Shown here: in pieces, positions 55,000 to 64,000 of the stretch
Numbering within the stretch: position 1 is the stretch's first letter
Layout of the letters: every line of letters starts with the position of its first letter
From: Ypsolopha sequella
Lineage: Eukaryota; Arthropoda; Insecta; Lepidoptera; Ypsolophidae
Direction of reading: 5' to 3'
NCBI GenBank assembly: GCA_934047225.1
Contig: OW203992.1
Location: forward strand, 3,585,501 to 3,649,500
DNA: 64,000 nt
Translations under genes and position numbers: made by a program
Notes under the pieces: model-generated
The model's input: the letters and a program-made list of their open reading frames with translations, nothing else
Database searches by the model: none
Told to the model about the DNA's origin: nothing

Positions 55000-57060
55000 T
55001 CACCTCCTAAAGTAATCTAATATATTGCTATAAAATCCTACAAATGTATGTATAGTAAGTACTTATGTATTTTGTATACTCCTAAATTTAAACATCGCAA
55101 ATACGATTTATTGTAAATGATGGCTAAGTTGTCGCAAGTGGGATTGTAATAGTGACCTCTAATGTCTACTGGATAAAGCTGAAATTTATTTATTTGAAAT
55201 ATACTAATGCATAATTCATTATTGGCCATTTCTTTCTTGCAACTTCCCCGACCTAGTGAGTCTTTTATTTATTTTTAGAGTGAGTGTAAATTAATTTTTA
55301 TATGGATTTTTCAAATTTGTTCTGTTCATGTTTTATGGTGCAATATTGAACATTCCAAAAACGTGGTATGGTGCTTTTCGAATAGTAAAATTTTTCAATA
55401 TTTTAAATATTCGTTTCATTTATTTTATCTTATTCAAACTTCCCTGTTTAAAAATATTATTATACCACTTTATGGTCACTATTATGGTCCTAAACATGCT
55501 CATTCTGTTTATTCTGTTTACAATAAAGTTCATTTATTTTCTTTTATCATTGTTCGCAGTTCAGCTTCAAACTATAAACTAACCATATCGTAGAGTACTT
55601 AAAATCAACTTTTTATGAAGTATTTAGAAAGAATATAGAAATGTACAATCTACGCCTAGATTATGTATCTTTATATCGGTTGCCAACTTGTTGCTAACCA
55701 TCAAAAACTATATACCAAGTGTAAATAGACAGCTACCTATAAATGAAACCACATATTCTACCGAACATACTGTACCACTTTTCCCAAGAAACATACCGCG
55801 TGAACCATTAGTTTGGGAAATATTTGAGTTTCAAACAAAAATGCGTGAACCCTAACGCACCGAGATACGGGCACGCACAGCGTTCTAAAATAGACCTTCC
55901 TCCTGCGAGATAAAGTCTTTGAGTTACAGTTGAATAACTTCTCTGAAGGTTTGCGCGGGTATTTTTTTCTTCTTCAGAGAGTTGTTCAGTATGATCAGTA
56001 GAGGATGTGGATGTGGTGCAGTCTATTTACATCCTGTATACTATCGAATTCCAATCGTCAAAGGATACGTTGCAACTTGAAGTGACGACAAAGTTCGTAA
56101 ATAGTTCCAATGCCCATTGAAGGCAATTTATTTTTGGTAGTTAGCAATCAGTTCGCAACCGATTCAATGATACATAATAGGCCCGCTGGTTTAGTATGTA
56201 TGAAACAATATAGAGTCAGTACTAATTAAACAAAGCGTAGAGTTTAAAACGAAGGAATATATACTTTTTTATTGAGCTTTCCGAGTAAAAAGCAGGTATG
56301 AAGTCGTTTAGAAGGTCAGCTAAATACTAATTAGTTCGAATTTGTTGAGATTCGTGTAACCTATTTACACAAAATGTTTAGGCATCTAGATTAACTTGTA
56401 CTTTGGCTGACTTATTTAGTCCCTTTTAAACAAAAAGAAGCTGTAGATGGAGATAATATAATATTTGTGCATCTTTAACATTTCTGTCATAGGCCTGCAA
56501 TGTTAGTTAAAATGTTAAAATAAAATTAATAATTATATTATTACTATATGTAAAATGGCAGCAAAATGGAATAGATGTAAGGTTTTTATAAAGAGAAGAG
56601 GTTCGATGCAAAAAGTCTGGATTATTGTCTATTTTTATAATGGAGGCAAAATGTTAGGTGGCTACATTGAATAATTAATTGATTATTACTAATACTAAGT
56701 ATTTATTAATAAAATTATGCTTCTAAAGTTGTAAGTATTCGCTTTAGTAGGGTGTTTTACCACCTTTGAGTGACTGCGTTAACATACTTTTATGCATCAT
56801 TTCCAGTAATACGTAACACGAACTATAATATTCAAATTGGCCAGATCATTTAATACACAAAATTAAAAAAAAAACGTCATTTAAACTAGTCAAATCCTGA
56901 TGATATCTTTTTCATGTAATACGGTTCATTTATATAACATATATTTCTGTGATATCATTATTTAAGTGAACAAAATGGTATTTATGATTACACTCTATAT
57001 AATTGTATATTTTTCGTTAGCCACATAACATCCTCGAATAGACAACGAGGGTATTAAATA
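55000..57060. other. AT-rich intergenic stretch, no gene seen
   Basis: Frames such as those at 55328-55593 are hydrophobic by base composition only and overlap in different frames. No conserved motif was found. Confidence 0.55.
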
Positions 57061-57061
57061 C

Positions 57062-57608
57062 AGGCTGTTCAAGAAAAAATATTGCTTTTATTATTTGAAT
57101 GGCGCAATACTGGTATAACCCGGAGCAATAAAGAAAGGAATCTTAGATGGCGCCCATCATCATCCCCTCTCACTCGCACAGTATATCTGTCTTCAGTCGC
57201 ACACCTGCGTACTGCATGCAAAAAAAAATAGTCTGGATTTGCCGCTCAAGCTTACTCCACGCGTCTAGTTTCCCAACACATTGTTACTTGTTTCTTGTTA
57301 AATTAGTTGAAATACAATTTCTAGTCTAGGCAGTCATAGAAGCAAAAATTTTTTTTTTCAAATTTCGCCGGTGGTGTCAGTACACATTGTTCCTGATCAC
57401 TAACCGAGTCTGCAGTATGAATTCTGGCGGTTGATTAAATTTCACCTTGTATATTAAAATTGACCAGAAATTTTCCAAAAAAAATATTAAAGAAACAACT
57501 TTTTATGCTGTCTGTATCACTGAGCAATAAAATCACAAGTACATGCCGCCATTTTAGATTCCTTTCTTTAATGCTCCGGGTTATATCATTTCCTTGGACA
57601 GCTTGAGA
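57062..57608. mobile_element. DNA-transposon-like element with long imperfect inverted ends
   Basis: CAGGCTGTTCAAGAAA... and ATAACCCGGAGCAATAAAGA at the left answer TCTTTAATGCTCCGGGTTAT and ...GACAGCTTGA at the right. A smaller piece ending TTTCACCTTGTATATT (57447) seems nested inside. Confidence 0.65.
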
Positions 57609-57701
57609 CCTCTCATAAACGAAAATTGTATTTAATTTTATGCTCAACTGTTAGCAAAAAGACTTTACTTTCAATGTTAAAGTGTGATTTGAGACATATT
57701 G

Positions 57702-57860
57702 GTGTCGATTCGGCGCAACACGACTCAACTTATTTGACAGGACTAACCTTATATTGAGCGTTCTGTCTTTGTCTTTCGATACAGAAAGAAAAATACATAA
57801 CACTCAAATTAAGTTTAGTCCTGTCAAATAAGTTGAGTCGTGTGGCGCCGAATCGACACA
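57702..57860. mobile_element. Palindromic MITE, third and cleanest copy
   Basis: TGTCGATTCGGCGCAACACG pairs with CGTGTGGCGCCGAATCGACA. The arms pair over about 70 bases with a short centre. This is the best copy for defining the family ends. Confidence 0.88.
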
Positions 57861-57990
57861 ATTGTCAATATTATTTGATGCCTTGCACCAAAATCTAAAA
57901 TTTAGATACTGTAGCTAAATCGAGTTTACGATGTGTCAGTCAATACATTTCTGTAAAATTAAACTCAGCTTACGGAACGTACCTACCTAC

Positions 57991-58145
57991 TAAGGTAGCG
58001 TTCCTAAACTTGAAAATTAACTGTCACCCATTCCGCAACCACCTGAGTGAAAACGAAAAGTTCATAAACCTTGTCAGAAAATGTAAAATTCACTTTGACA
58101 GTTTCAATTTTACATTTAACCAGGCGTTTAGGAATGCTACTTTAA
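57991..58145. mobile_element. MITE with AAGGTAGCGTTCCTAAAC ends
   Basis: The right end GTTTAGGAATGCTACTTTA is the inverse. A half copy lies upstream of Dlic at about 29380-29430. Confidence 0.75.
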
Positions 58146-58539
58146 TCTAAATTTAAATATTGGTACAAGTCGGCCTACATAGTCCTACAACCCTACACAA
58201 TAGACTTTATATTCAAGTTATATTCGTTTAAATTTAGAAATTTGTATATGGCCATAGTTCAATGCTGAGTTTCATCGACATCATTTTTATAATACGTGAC
58301 GAAAATGTTACTTGCCTTCAAAATTTGTAAAAGATGACACTGAAACGATGCAACTTCGGTGTACAGTCGCCATTATACTTTTCATTGGCTTTCTGCGCAC
58401 ACGCAATTATTGCCAATAATACCCAACGTAATTTTTTATCCACAGTATTAATTGCACACCGTCCGAAAAGATACCTAACAATAATATTGGAAATACAATG
58501 GTAGATACATATGTACATAAAATGACGCCTGTCTCCCCG

Positions 58540-58840
58540 ATAGCCGTTTATAAATTAACACTTTCGTCAGGTTCCAACACTGACAGCAGGATAGCGTATA
58601 CAATTTTCAACGCGTGCGACAGAGATGGTGTTAGGTCCCCTTATTTGTGAGGGCGGCCCTAGGGGGTAGGCAGAGACTACATATTTGAATCACACCGCTT
58701 TTGGTATATTTATTATTGGCCAAAAATATTGCGTGTGCGCGCTTAGCAACTACACTGATAGCCGTTCATAAACTAACAATTTCGTCAGGTTCCAACTCTG
58801 ACAGCAGGATAGCGTGTACAATTTTCAACGCGTGCATGTC
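58540..58840 (+). repeat. Direct repeat pair, about 80 bp, 217 bp apart
   Basis: GATAGCCGTTTATAAATTAA at 58540 and GATAGCCGTTCATAAACTAA at 58757 each lead into CAGGATAGCGT and TTTTCAACGCGTGC. Function unknown. Confidence 0.7.
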
Positions 58841-59801
58841 GCGACTCGTAGTTTATGAACGCGGCTCTGAGTTAGCTACTTGACAAAATTTATTTTCTTT
58901 CAACCAATCAGTGTTCTGAGACCGACTTGTAGCTGATATCAGTTCACTTGAAAACAAAATGGCACTGTAATAACAGTTGAAGCAGGCTTTGTAAAGGCAT
59001 AGTGATTTATTTAATTATTGTAGACTCTCAATCAATAAGTTTTGTTACGATTTGTATTATAGGCTTAGGTTCCAATAACATAGGAAAAGGTTTTAGTTGT
59101 TAATTATTTTTTATTTTTATTTATATTGAATATTCACTAAATTCATACGGATTCCAATCGAGGTCTGTTGCAGAAATCCATCTTTAAGCAACTGTAAAAA
59201 GCCTGTATTTAAAATTGAATTGTACGAAATATAACAAAAATAAATTACCTATATGTATTTATGAATAAAAAAAATATAAATTGTTAAAAAACATCAGACA
59301 GCAACTTTAAACATCTAAGCACTGGTGAACATTGTAATTTATGTTTTCCACCAGTATACTGAGCTGATTATGATCAAACGCAAGACAAATAGTTATTTTA
59401 AGTAAAACTTAAAACGCACTCGCTTCTGTAAATAACTTTATTTACAGCAGACTGAAAGTGCAAAAATGTGCTCGCAACTATTATGAATGTATTTATTTAA
59501 TGCTTATCTGACTAAAAAATATTGTACATATATCATTTGAATAAATAGCACAGCAACTGTTCTGATCATGGTGTCGTTTAAATTTTCTCTCATTTCAAAA
59601 ATATAACAATATTTTGCATTAGTTAATCATACATTTTCATTGATAACAATTAAAACTGTCAGTTAAACGAAATGAAGAAAAAGTTATCCCCAAAAAATGT
59701 TAAGTTAACAAAAAAAACAAACAGATTTTAATAAAAACAAAACTGTCAAAACAAACAAAATGATTTGGAAAATGATTACAAAATTGTAACTGATTAGTGA
59801 C

Positions 59802-60271
59802 ATGAAACGTTGTAAAGCCACCCAAATTAACGCACATTATTCGGATTCAAGAAAGCTATTGAAAGAAAATCGGAAGCTACGTGACCAGCTGTACGAAGTT
59901 ACCGACAAACAGCATCAAGAGATGTCCAGAGCTATAGAACTGAAAGAGAAAAACATTCGACTACTAAACCAACTTGAATACGCGGATGTCCAAATTCGTA
60001 TGCTTACTGCGTTAAATCAAATGTTAAAAGTAAGTAAATAAAATTCAAAATGCAAAACCTTAAAGCTGAAAACGAGTCTCTAAGGAGAATGATCTGTATC
60101 GCCGTAAAGAAACGAGCTGAGGCCAGAATGATCTCAGAACATCTAGCAGCAAACAATATACACCTAGAAAATATACTAAGTTCTGAACTAGCTATGATAG
60201 CTCAACTTAAAGGAGACAACAAACTCTTGCTTCCACAAAAGCGACGTTTCTATCACGCAAAAACGTTGTAG
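59802..60271 (+). CDS. Small coiled-coil protein, two frames that may be one gene
   Basis: The first frame (59802-60041, MKRCKATQINAHYSDSRK...) is rich in Leu, Lys and Glu with heptad-like spacing (LLKENRKLRDQLYEV, RLLNQLEYADVQIRML). The second (60050-60271) continues in style (LKAENESLRRMI, NNIHLENIL, LKGDNKLLL). The first runs into AAA|GTAAGT at 60030. A 47-base intron to AG at 60076 would join the two in phase, giving about 140 residues; otherwise a frameshift separates them. The family is not recognised; a kinetochore/cohesion-type coiled coil is only a guess. No polyadenylation site was fixed. Confidence 0.5.
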
Positions 60272-61031
60272 TAGGTACTGACTACCGTCGTGTGCTTGCT
60301 TCATTTGTATAAATAGAAAGAAGTAAGTTTTAAATTGTGTTTAATTTATGAAAACTAATAAGTAGGTATATAAAAACTAATAAGTAGGCTCGTATATTAA
60401 AATAATAAATATTCTGTATCCCCTGAAGATGGATTAATTTCCGAAACCGGTTGGGAAGTGTGCAACGGGAAGTGTGCAACAAATATAATTGTGTTATGAA
60501 ACAACTTGTACAAGTGTTTATGTTAAAAATCAAGATAATAAGTAGGTACTTGATTTTTATAAACTAGCATTTCTCCCGCGCGAATTTAATTAACTAGTAA
60601 CGGTCCGTCCCTAGGGAACAAACTATTAAGAACAGACATCATGACGCGACCAACTCATGTGTGGGCGTGGCTAAATTTCATGCTGTTTCATTTCGCTATA
60701 AGGTGCACACTCCATGAAACCTGCGAGGACAATACAAACGTGGCGATTTCGTCGCGGGCGCAAAATTGAAAACTATTTTCAGGAGAAACCAGATTTTGGC
60801 AAGACAAGTTTTATAAACTTTTAGATGTTTGACTCGTAATAATTTTTTGATTTTATCTTAAACATTATCTTTAATATTATAAAAATCGTGAAATTTCAGT
60901 AATTTCTGAAGAGCGGTTTAGCAGCCGGATTGTGATAAACCCGCCTTTTTCTAATTAATGGAAACATGTACGTACATATATATAATATAAAAGTTGTTCG
61001 TATGGACGACAGTATATATGTATATATAATA

Positions 61032-61298
61032 TACAATGTGTAACAGAAAGGTGTAACCATTTTTGAAGAGCTTATTCAGTCAATGGTATAGAACAAATTT
61101 TACTATGGAGTCAAACCTGAAATCTCAAAAAAAAAATCTGCCCTTCCATACATTTCGGCCGAGCGGCATTACATTTTTCTATGAAACAGTAAAATTTTTT
61201 TTTCGATATTCTGGTTTTGTTCCATAGTAAAAGTTGTTCTATACCATTGTCTGAATAAGCTCTTCAAATATGGTTACACCTTTCTGTTACACGTTGTA
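61032..61298. mobile_element. MITE with long inverted repeats, copy 3 of 3
   Basis: Begins TACAATGTGTAACAGAAA and ends TTCTGTTACACGTTGTA, flanked by TA. It is nested inside a larger palindromic element at 60988-61591. Confidence 0.9.
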
Positions 61299-61310
61299 TA
61301 TATTATATAT

Positions 61311-61545
61311 AAGGTCTTTCAATTTAAATGGAAGAGGTGATTCAGTATCGTTAATAAATCACATTCCACTGCAAAGCACTTTTTTTTTCACTTCTCAGTA
61401 CAAAGTGGTCCGATCAGCTGATTCAGTTTATATGGACAAGTGAAGAAAAATTTCGCGCAAAAAAATGTACTTTGCAGTGGAATGTGATGTATTAACGATA
61501 CTGAATCACCTACTAAATTACTTTCCATTTCAATTGAAAGACCTT
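61311..61545. mobile_element. MITE with AAGGTCTTTCAATT ends
   Basis: AAGGTCTTTCAATTTAAATGG and its inverse bound a palindrome whose arms include CATTCCACTGCAAAG. Flanked by TATA on both sides. Confidence 0.85.
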
Positions 61546-62045
61546 ATATACTATATATATAATTATGCTGTCGTCGATACGAACAACTCTTATTATTATT
61601 ATTAGCCGTTTTATCTGGCTTCTTTAAACGTGTCTGCGCACATTAGTTCCGCCAATATCTTGCTGTATTATCTATGATATCTTGTTTTAAGCGAAAAGAC
61701 TCATAGGAAAGAAGCTTACAGAGATTTTTTTTTCCCCTCCCCTACTATGGAGACTCGCGAAAAAAAAATACAGCTGTTCCATAGACAAATTACATAGATA
61801 CCCGACCAAAATGATGAAACAACAGATTTTTTTCTCGATTTCTGAATTTTTTTCGCGGGCAGTTGTTTGTATAACTTTATTCAAAGTTCCAAAAAGCTTA
61901 AAACATAGCAAATAACTAAAAAATCCTTAAAATGTAACAATTTGTGACACAGGCTGAAAGGGCGCTGGCTCAGCATAGGTACTGATATTCTGCCAGTACC
62001 ATGCGTTGGAAATATCAATTTCGGTTTATTAAATTAAATAGTAAG

Positions 62046-62129
62046 ACAAATAAAGCCGATTCGGAAGGCTTTAATTTTAGTTTAAGTCGTGTCAAAACAA
62101 AATTTTGTTTATTACAAAATAGTCCTTAA
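62046..62129. mobile_element. Left half of the palindromic MITE, cut at TTAA
   Basis: ATAAAGCCGATTCGGAAGGC through AATAGTCCTTAA matches the left half of 53321-53475, with a 19-base insertion. The match stops exactly at the central TTAA, where the piggyBac-like element starts. Confidence 0.85.
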
Positions 62130-62384
62130 CCCTTTCCTACCGAGGTATAGATTTTTAAGGAATTTTTTCACTTTAACTGTATTATATTAAAAGGGTAGGT
62201 AAAAAGAAGAGCATAGAATTTTTTTAGATTTTTTTAATACCTAGAAGTACTATTTCTAATACCTAGACTTATGAGTACCGTCAGGAACTTTAGGTTACCA
62301 AAATGTTAGGAACTTCGTTGAAAAATACAAAACTAATGAGATCACATATTGAAGTAGTTTTAAGCAACAAAACATATTTTTTAA

Positions 62385-64000
62385 TCAAACATCGACTTCG
62401 TGATATTCTACGAAACAATTTTTCTTTTCATTTACGCACAAAAACACATTGCAATGGGAACATTTGCTGTGAGGTTTCGACTGAATCTTCTTCAAACTAC
62501 AGACTTCACACCTCCCTCTATTCTCTACATACGTGGGCCAATGTATGCCTCTGTTACCCAATCGTACGTCTTTCAGAGTAGAGAAATCAGATTTGCGTCT
62601 TTTAGAAGGACCACCCTTTGAAGCGTCATCAGTTAAGTTCTTTCTTTTTTGACCAGCAACTTTCATTGTCATCAAACCTTGAGTCACAGACCGTCGAAAA
62701 TCTTTTACGGTAGTTTTTTCCATCAAGACTCCGTGAATGACAAAAGAATTGATAAATGCCATATCCAGAAGACCCCAAAATAACCTGTGCCACCATTTCG
62801 GAGATTTGCGGTCTATACAGTAAAGGGCTCTCAAAGAAAGAAAGAAAGAAAGAAAGAAAGAAAATATTTATTTGCTGTGATAAGGGTACATAGGTTATTA
62901 GGAGTGTACAAAAGAACGCCTTAATCAGCTAGTGTTATAGCATGCAAATACTTAAATTAATGATAATCTTGTCAACAAATTATTTACAATTAAATACAAT
63001 TACTAATTATGTTTTACAATGCCTCTTTTTAAATAACTAAGTATGATTATAATTACAAACTTCCCTAAATTCTTTTATTGAATAGAAACAATGTCCCTGC
63101 AACCATTTAAAAAGATTACTTTTAAATTGATTAATTGGCAATGACTTGAGGTTATCAGGGATGCCATTGTAGATTTTTATGGCCATATATGAACAATTTT
63201 TTTGGTACAATGTTGTCCGGGGTGTAAAGTCAACCACTAGTCTGTCAGGGTTCCTAGTATTTCTTTGGTAAAAATCACTTGCTTTTGTAAATAAGTCCAA
63301 ATGCAGTTTCACAAACGATCGGCTGTGTCCACGCCACCCATGTAACTGTTGTAATCCTTGATAGCGACAGGGCATGTGACTGTGGACTTCGATCCATTCT
63401 TTTCCTTACGTGACACAGTGTCCTCTTCGCTCCCATGAAAATTAGACACTATATGAACCATTTTGTTATCCTTCCATTTCCAATAGCCAATATCTAAATT
63501 TGAAAATCGATAGTCACTGTCACCTCTTTTCATTTTAGAATCAGCGAGCATGTTTTCAGGCAGTCCCTTTCTATTGCTTCGGATTGTCCCACACGCCAAC
63601 GTATTTTCAGTTTTCAGTTTTTCAAGTAAAGGAACAGACGAGAAAAAGTTGTCAAAATAGATAATCTTCCCTTTACCCCACTCTTGTTCCGTCAACTCTA
63701 AAACTACTTTTTCTCCCAAGCCATAGTTAGTAAATTTTGAGTTCATTTCTTGGTCTTTTCCTTGGTAGATTTGAAATTTCTTAATGTAGCCCCTCTGGTC
63801 GGCCAGGCACCACAACTTGTAACCCCTTTTTATGGGTTTCATCGGAAGATATTGTTTCAAGACCGACCTACCCTTGAATTTAATCATAGACTCGTCCACG
63901 CTCATTTCGCGAGTACCATGATAAACCTCTTGAAATTTTTTGTTGAGTGCATCAATCATTGGTCTTATTTTATACAGCTTATCTTTGCAGTCTTTAGGCA
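62385..64000 (-). pseudogene. piggyBac-like transposase, interrupted by a LINE
   Basis: Two parts: 63312-64000 (open to the edge) and 62385-62834. All catalytic aspartates of the family can be placed: SVDESMIKF, IIYFDNFFSS and the MGGVDTAD motif. The second part carries WWHRLFWGLLDMAFINSF and ends in a cysteine-rich finger (CEVC...CSHC...C...H) as in piggyBac. A 476-bp LINE fragment separates the parts after VDTADR; without it the frame would be continuous. The coding sequence otherwise shows no stop, so the element was probably active until that insertion. The N-terminus lies off the window. Confidence 0.9.
62836..63311 (-). mobile_element. LINE 3' fragment inserted in the piggyBac transposase
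   Basis: Minus-strand frame with KASDFYQRNTRNPDRLVV, then YMAIKIYNGIPDNLKSLPIN and a stop at 63037, the end of a LINE reverse transcriptase. It ends in a (TTTC)n tail (62836-62858). TTTG stands on both sides (62832-62835 and 63312-63315), a probable 4-base target duplication. Confidence 0.88.

Larger units (their letters stand above)
60988..61591. mobile_element. Outer palindromic element holding two nested MITEs
   Basis: AAAGTTGTTCGTATGGACGA at the left and TCGTCGATACGAACAACTCT at the right are inverse repeats, separated by the MITEs at 61032-61298 and 61311-61545. Confidence 0.75.
62130..64000 (-). mobile_element. piggyBac-like transposon, 3' part, continues past the window
   Basis: The target site TTAA (62126-62129) is followed by CCCTTTCCTACCGAGG, a typical piggyBac-type terminus. 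The transposase is read toward this end. The 5' end lies beyond base 64000. Confidence 0.85.

Noticed and set aside
55328..55593. Membrane protein on the plus strand
   Set aside because: Two overlapping frames of similar length in AT-rich DNA; hydrophobicity follows from T-richness.
62835..62860. Independent AAAG microsatellite
   Set aside because: It is the 3' tail of the minus-strand LINE inserted in the piggyBac transposase, bounded by the TTTG duplication.

Overview
The window is eukaryotic nuclear DNA, most likely from a moth or butterfly. The genes are broken into short exons with GT-AG introns, intergenic DNA is AT-rich, and there is a very high load of small DNA transposons (MITEs), LINE tails and SINEs of kinds common in Lepidoptera. 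The order is inferred from repeat style and protein similarity, not proven. No bacterial operon, rRNA, CRISPR array or intact tRNA gene was seen.

Two conserved host genes lie head to head. On the minus strand, 24076 down to 595 holds thirteen exons of a lethal (2) giant discs / CC2D1 homologue (endosomal ESCRT-III regulator). It runs from the start codon through four DM14 domains into the C2 domain, and its last exon or exons lie beyond the left edge. On the plus strand, 30335 to 48583 holds ten coding exons of cytoplasmic dynein 1 light intermediate chain (466 aa, complete), with a probable 3'UTR exon at 52222. All exon phases join without a break in both genes. A nearly unmutated copia-type LTR retrotransposon (24603-29262, LTRs differing at one base, polyprotein open throughout) sits between the two start sites, about 0.5 kb upstream of the lgd start codon.

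The most unusual feature is in lgd. The last 97 bases of exon 9, together with its 5' splice site and 19 bases of intron, are tandemly repeated at exactly 116 bp. This gives 22 consecutive splice donors (7741-10279). A second array of about 80 units of 37 bp fills intron 4 (about 15662-18650); in the gene's sense each unit carries a 3'-splice-site-like tract. A degraded partial copy of exon 13 lies in intron 12.

The rest is layered mobile DNA, much of it with readable target duplications: hAT-like elements at 2091-2726, 14544-14924, 34224-34595 and 54522-54780; a PIF/Harbinger-like deletion derivative at 48863-49824; several TA-flanked MITE families; tRNA-derived SINEs; and LINE 3' fragments. 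At the right edge is a piggyBac-like element (62130 to beyond 64000). It is inserted at TTAA inside a MITE and is itself interrupted by a LINE fragment. A small coiled-coil reading frame pair at 59802-60271 is the only other candidate gene.
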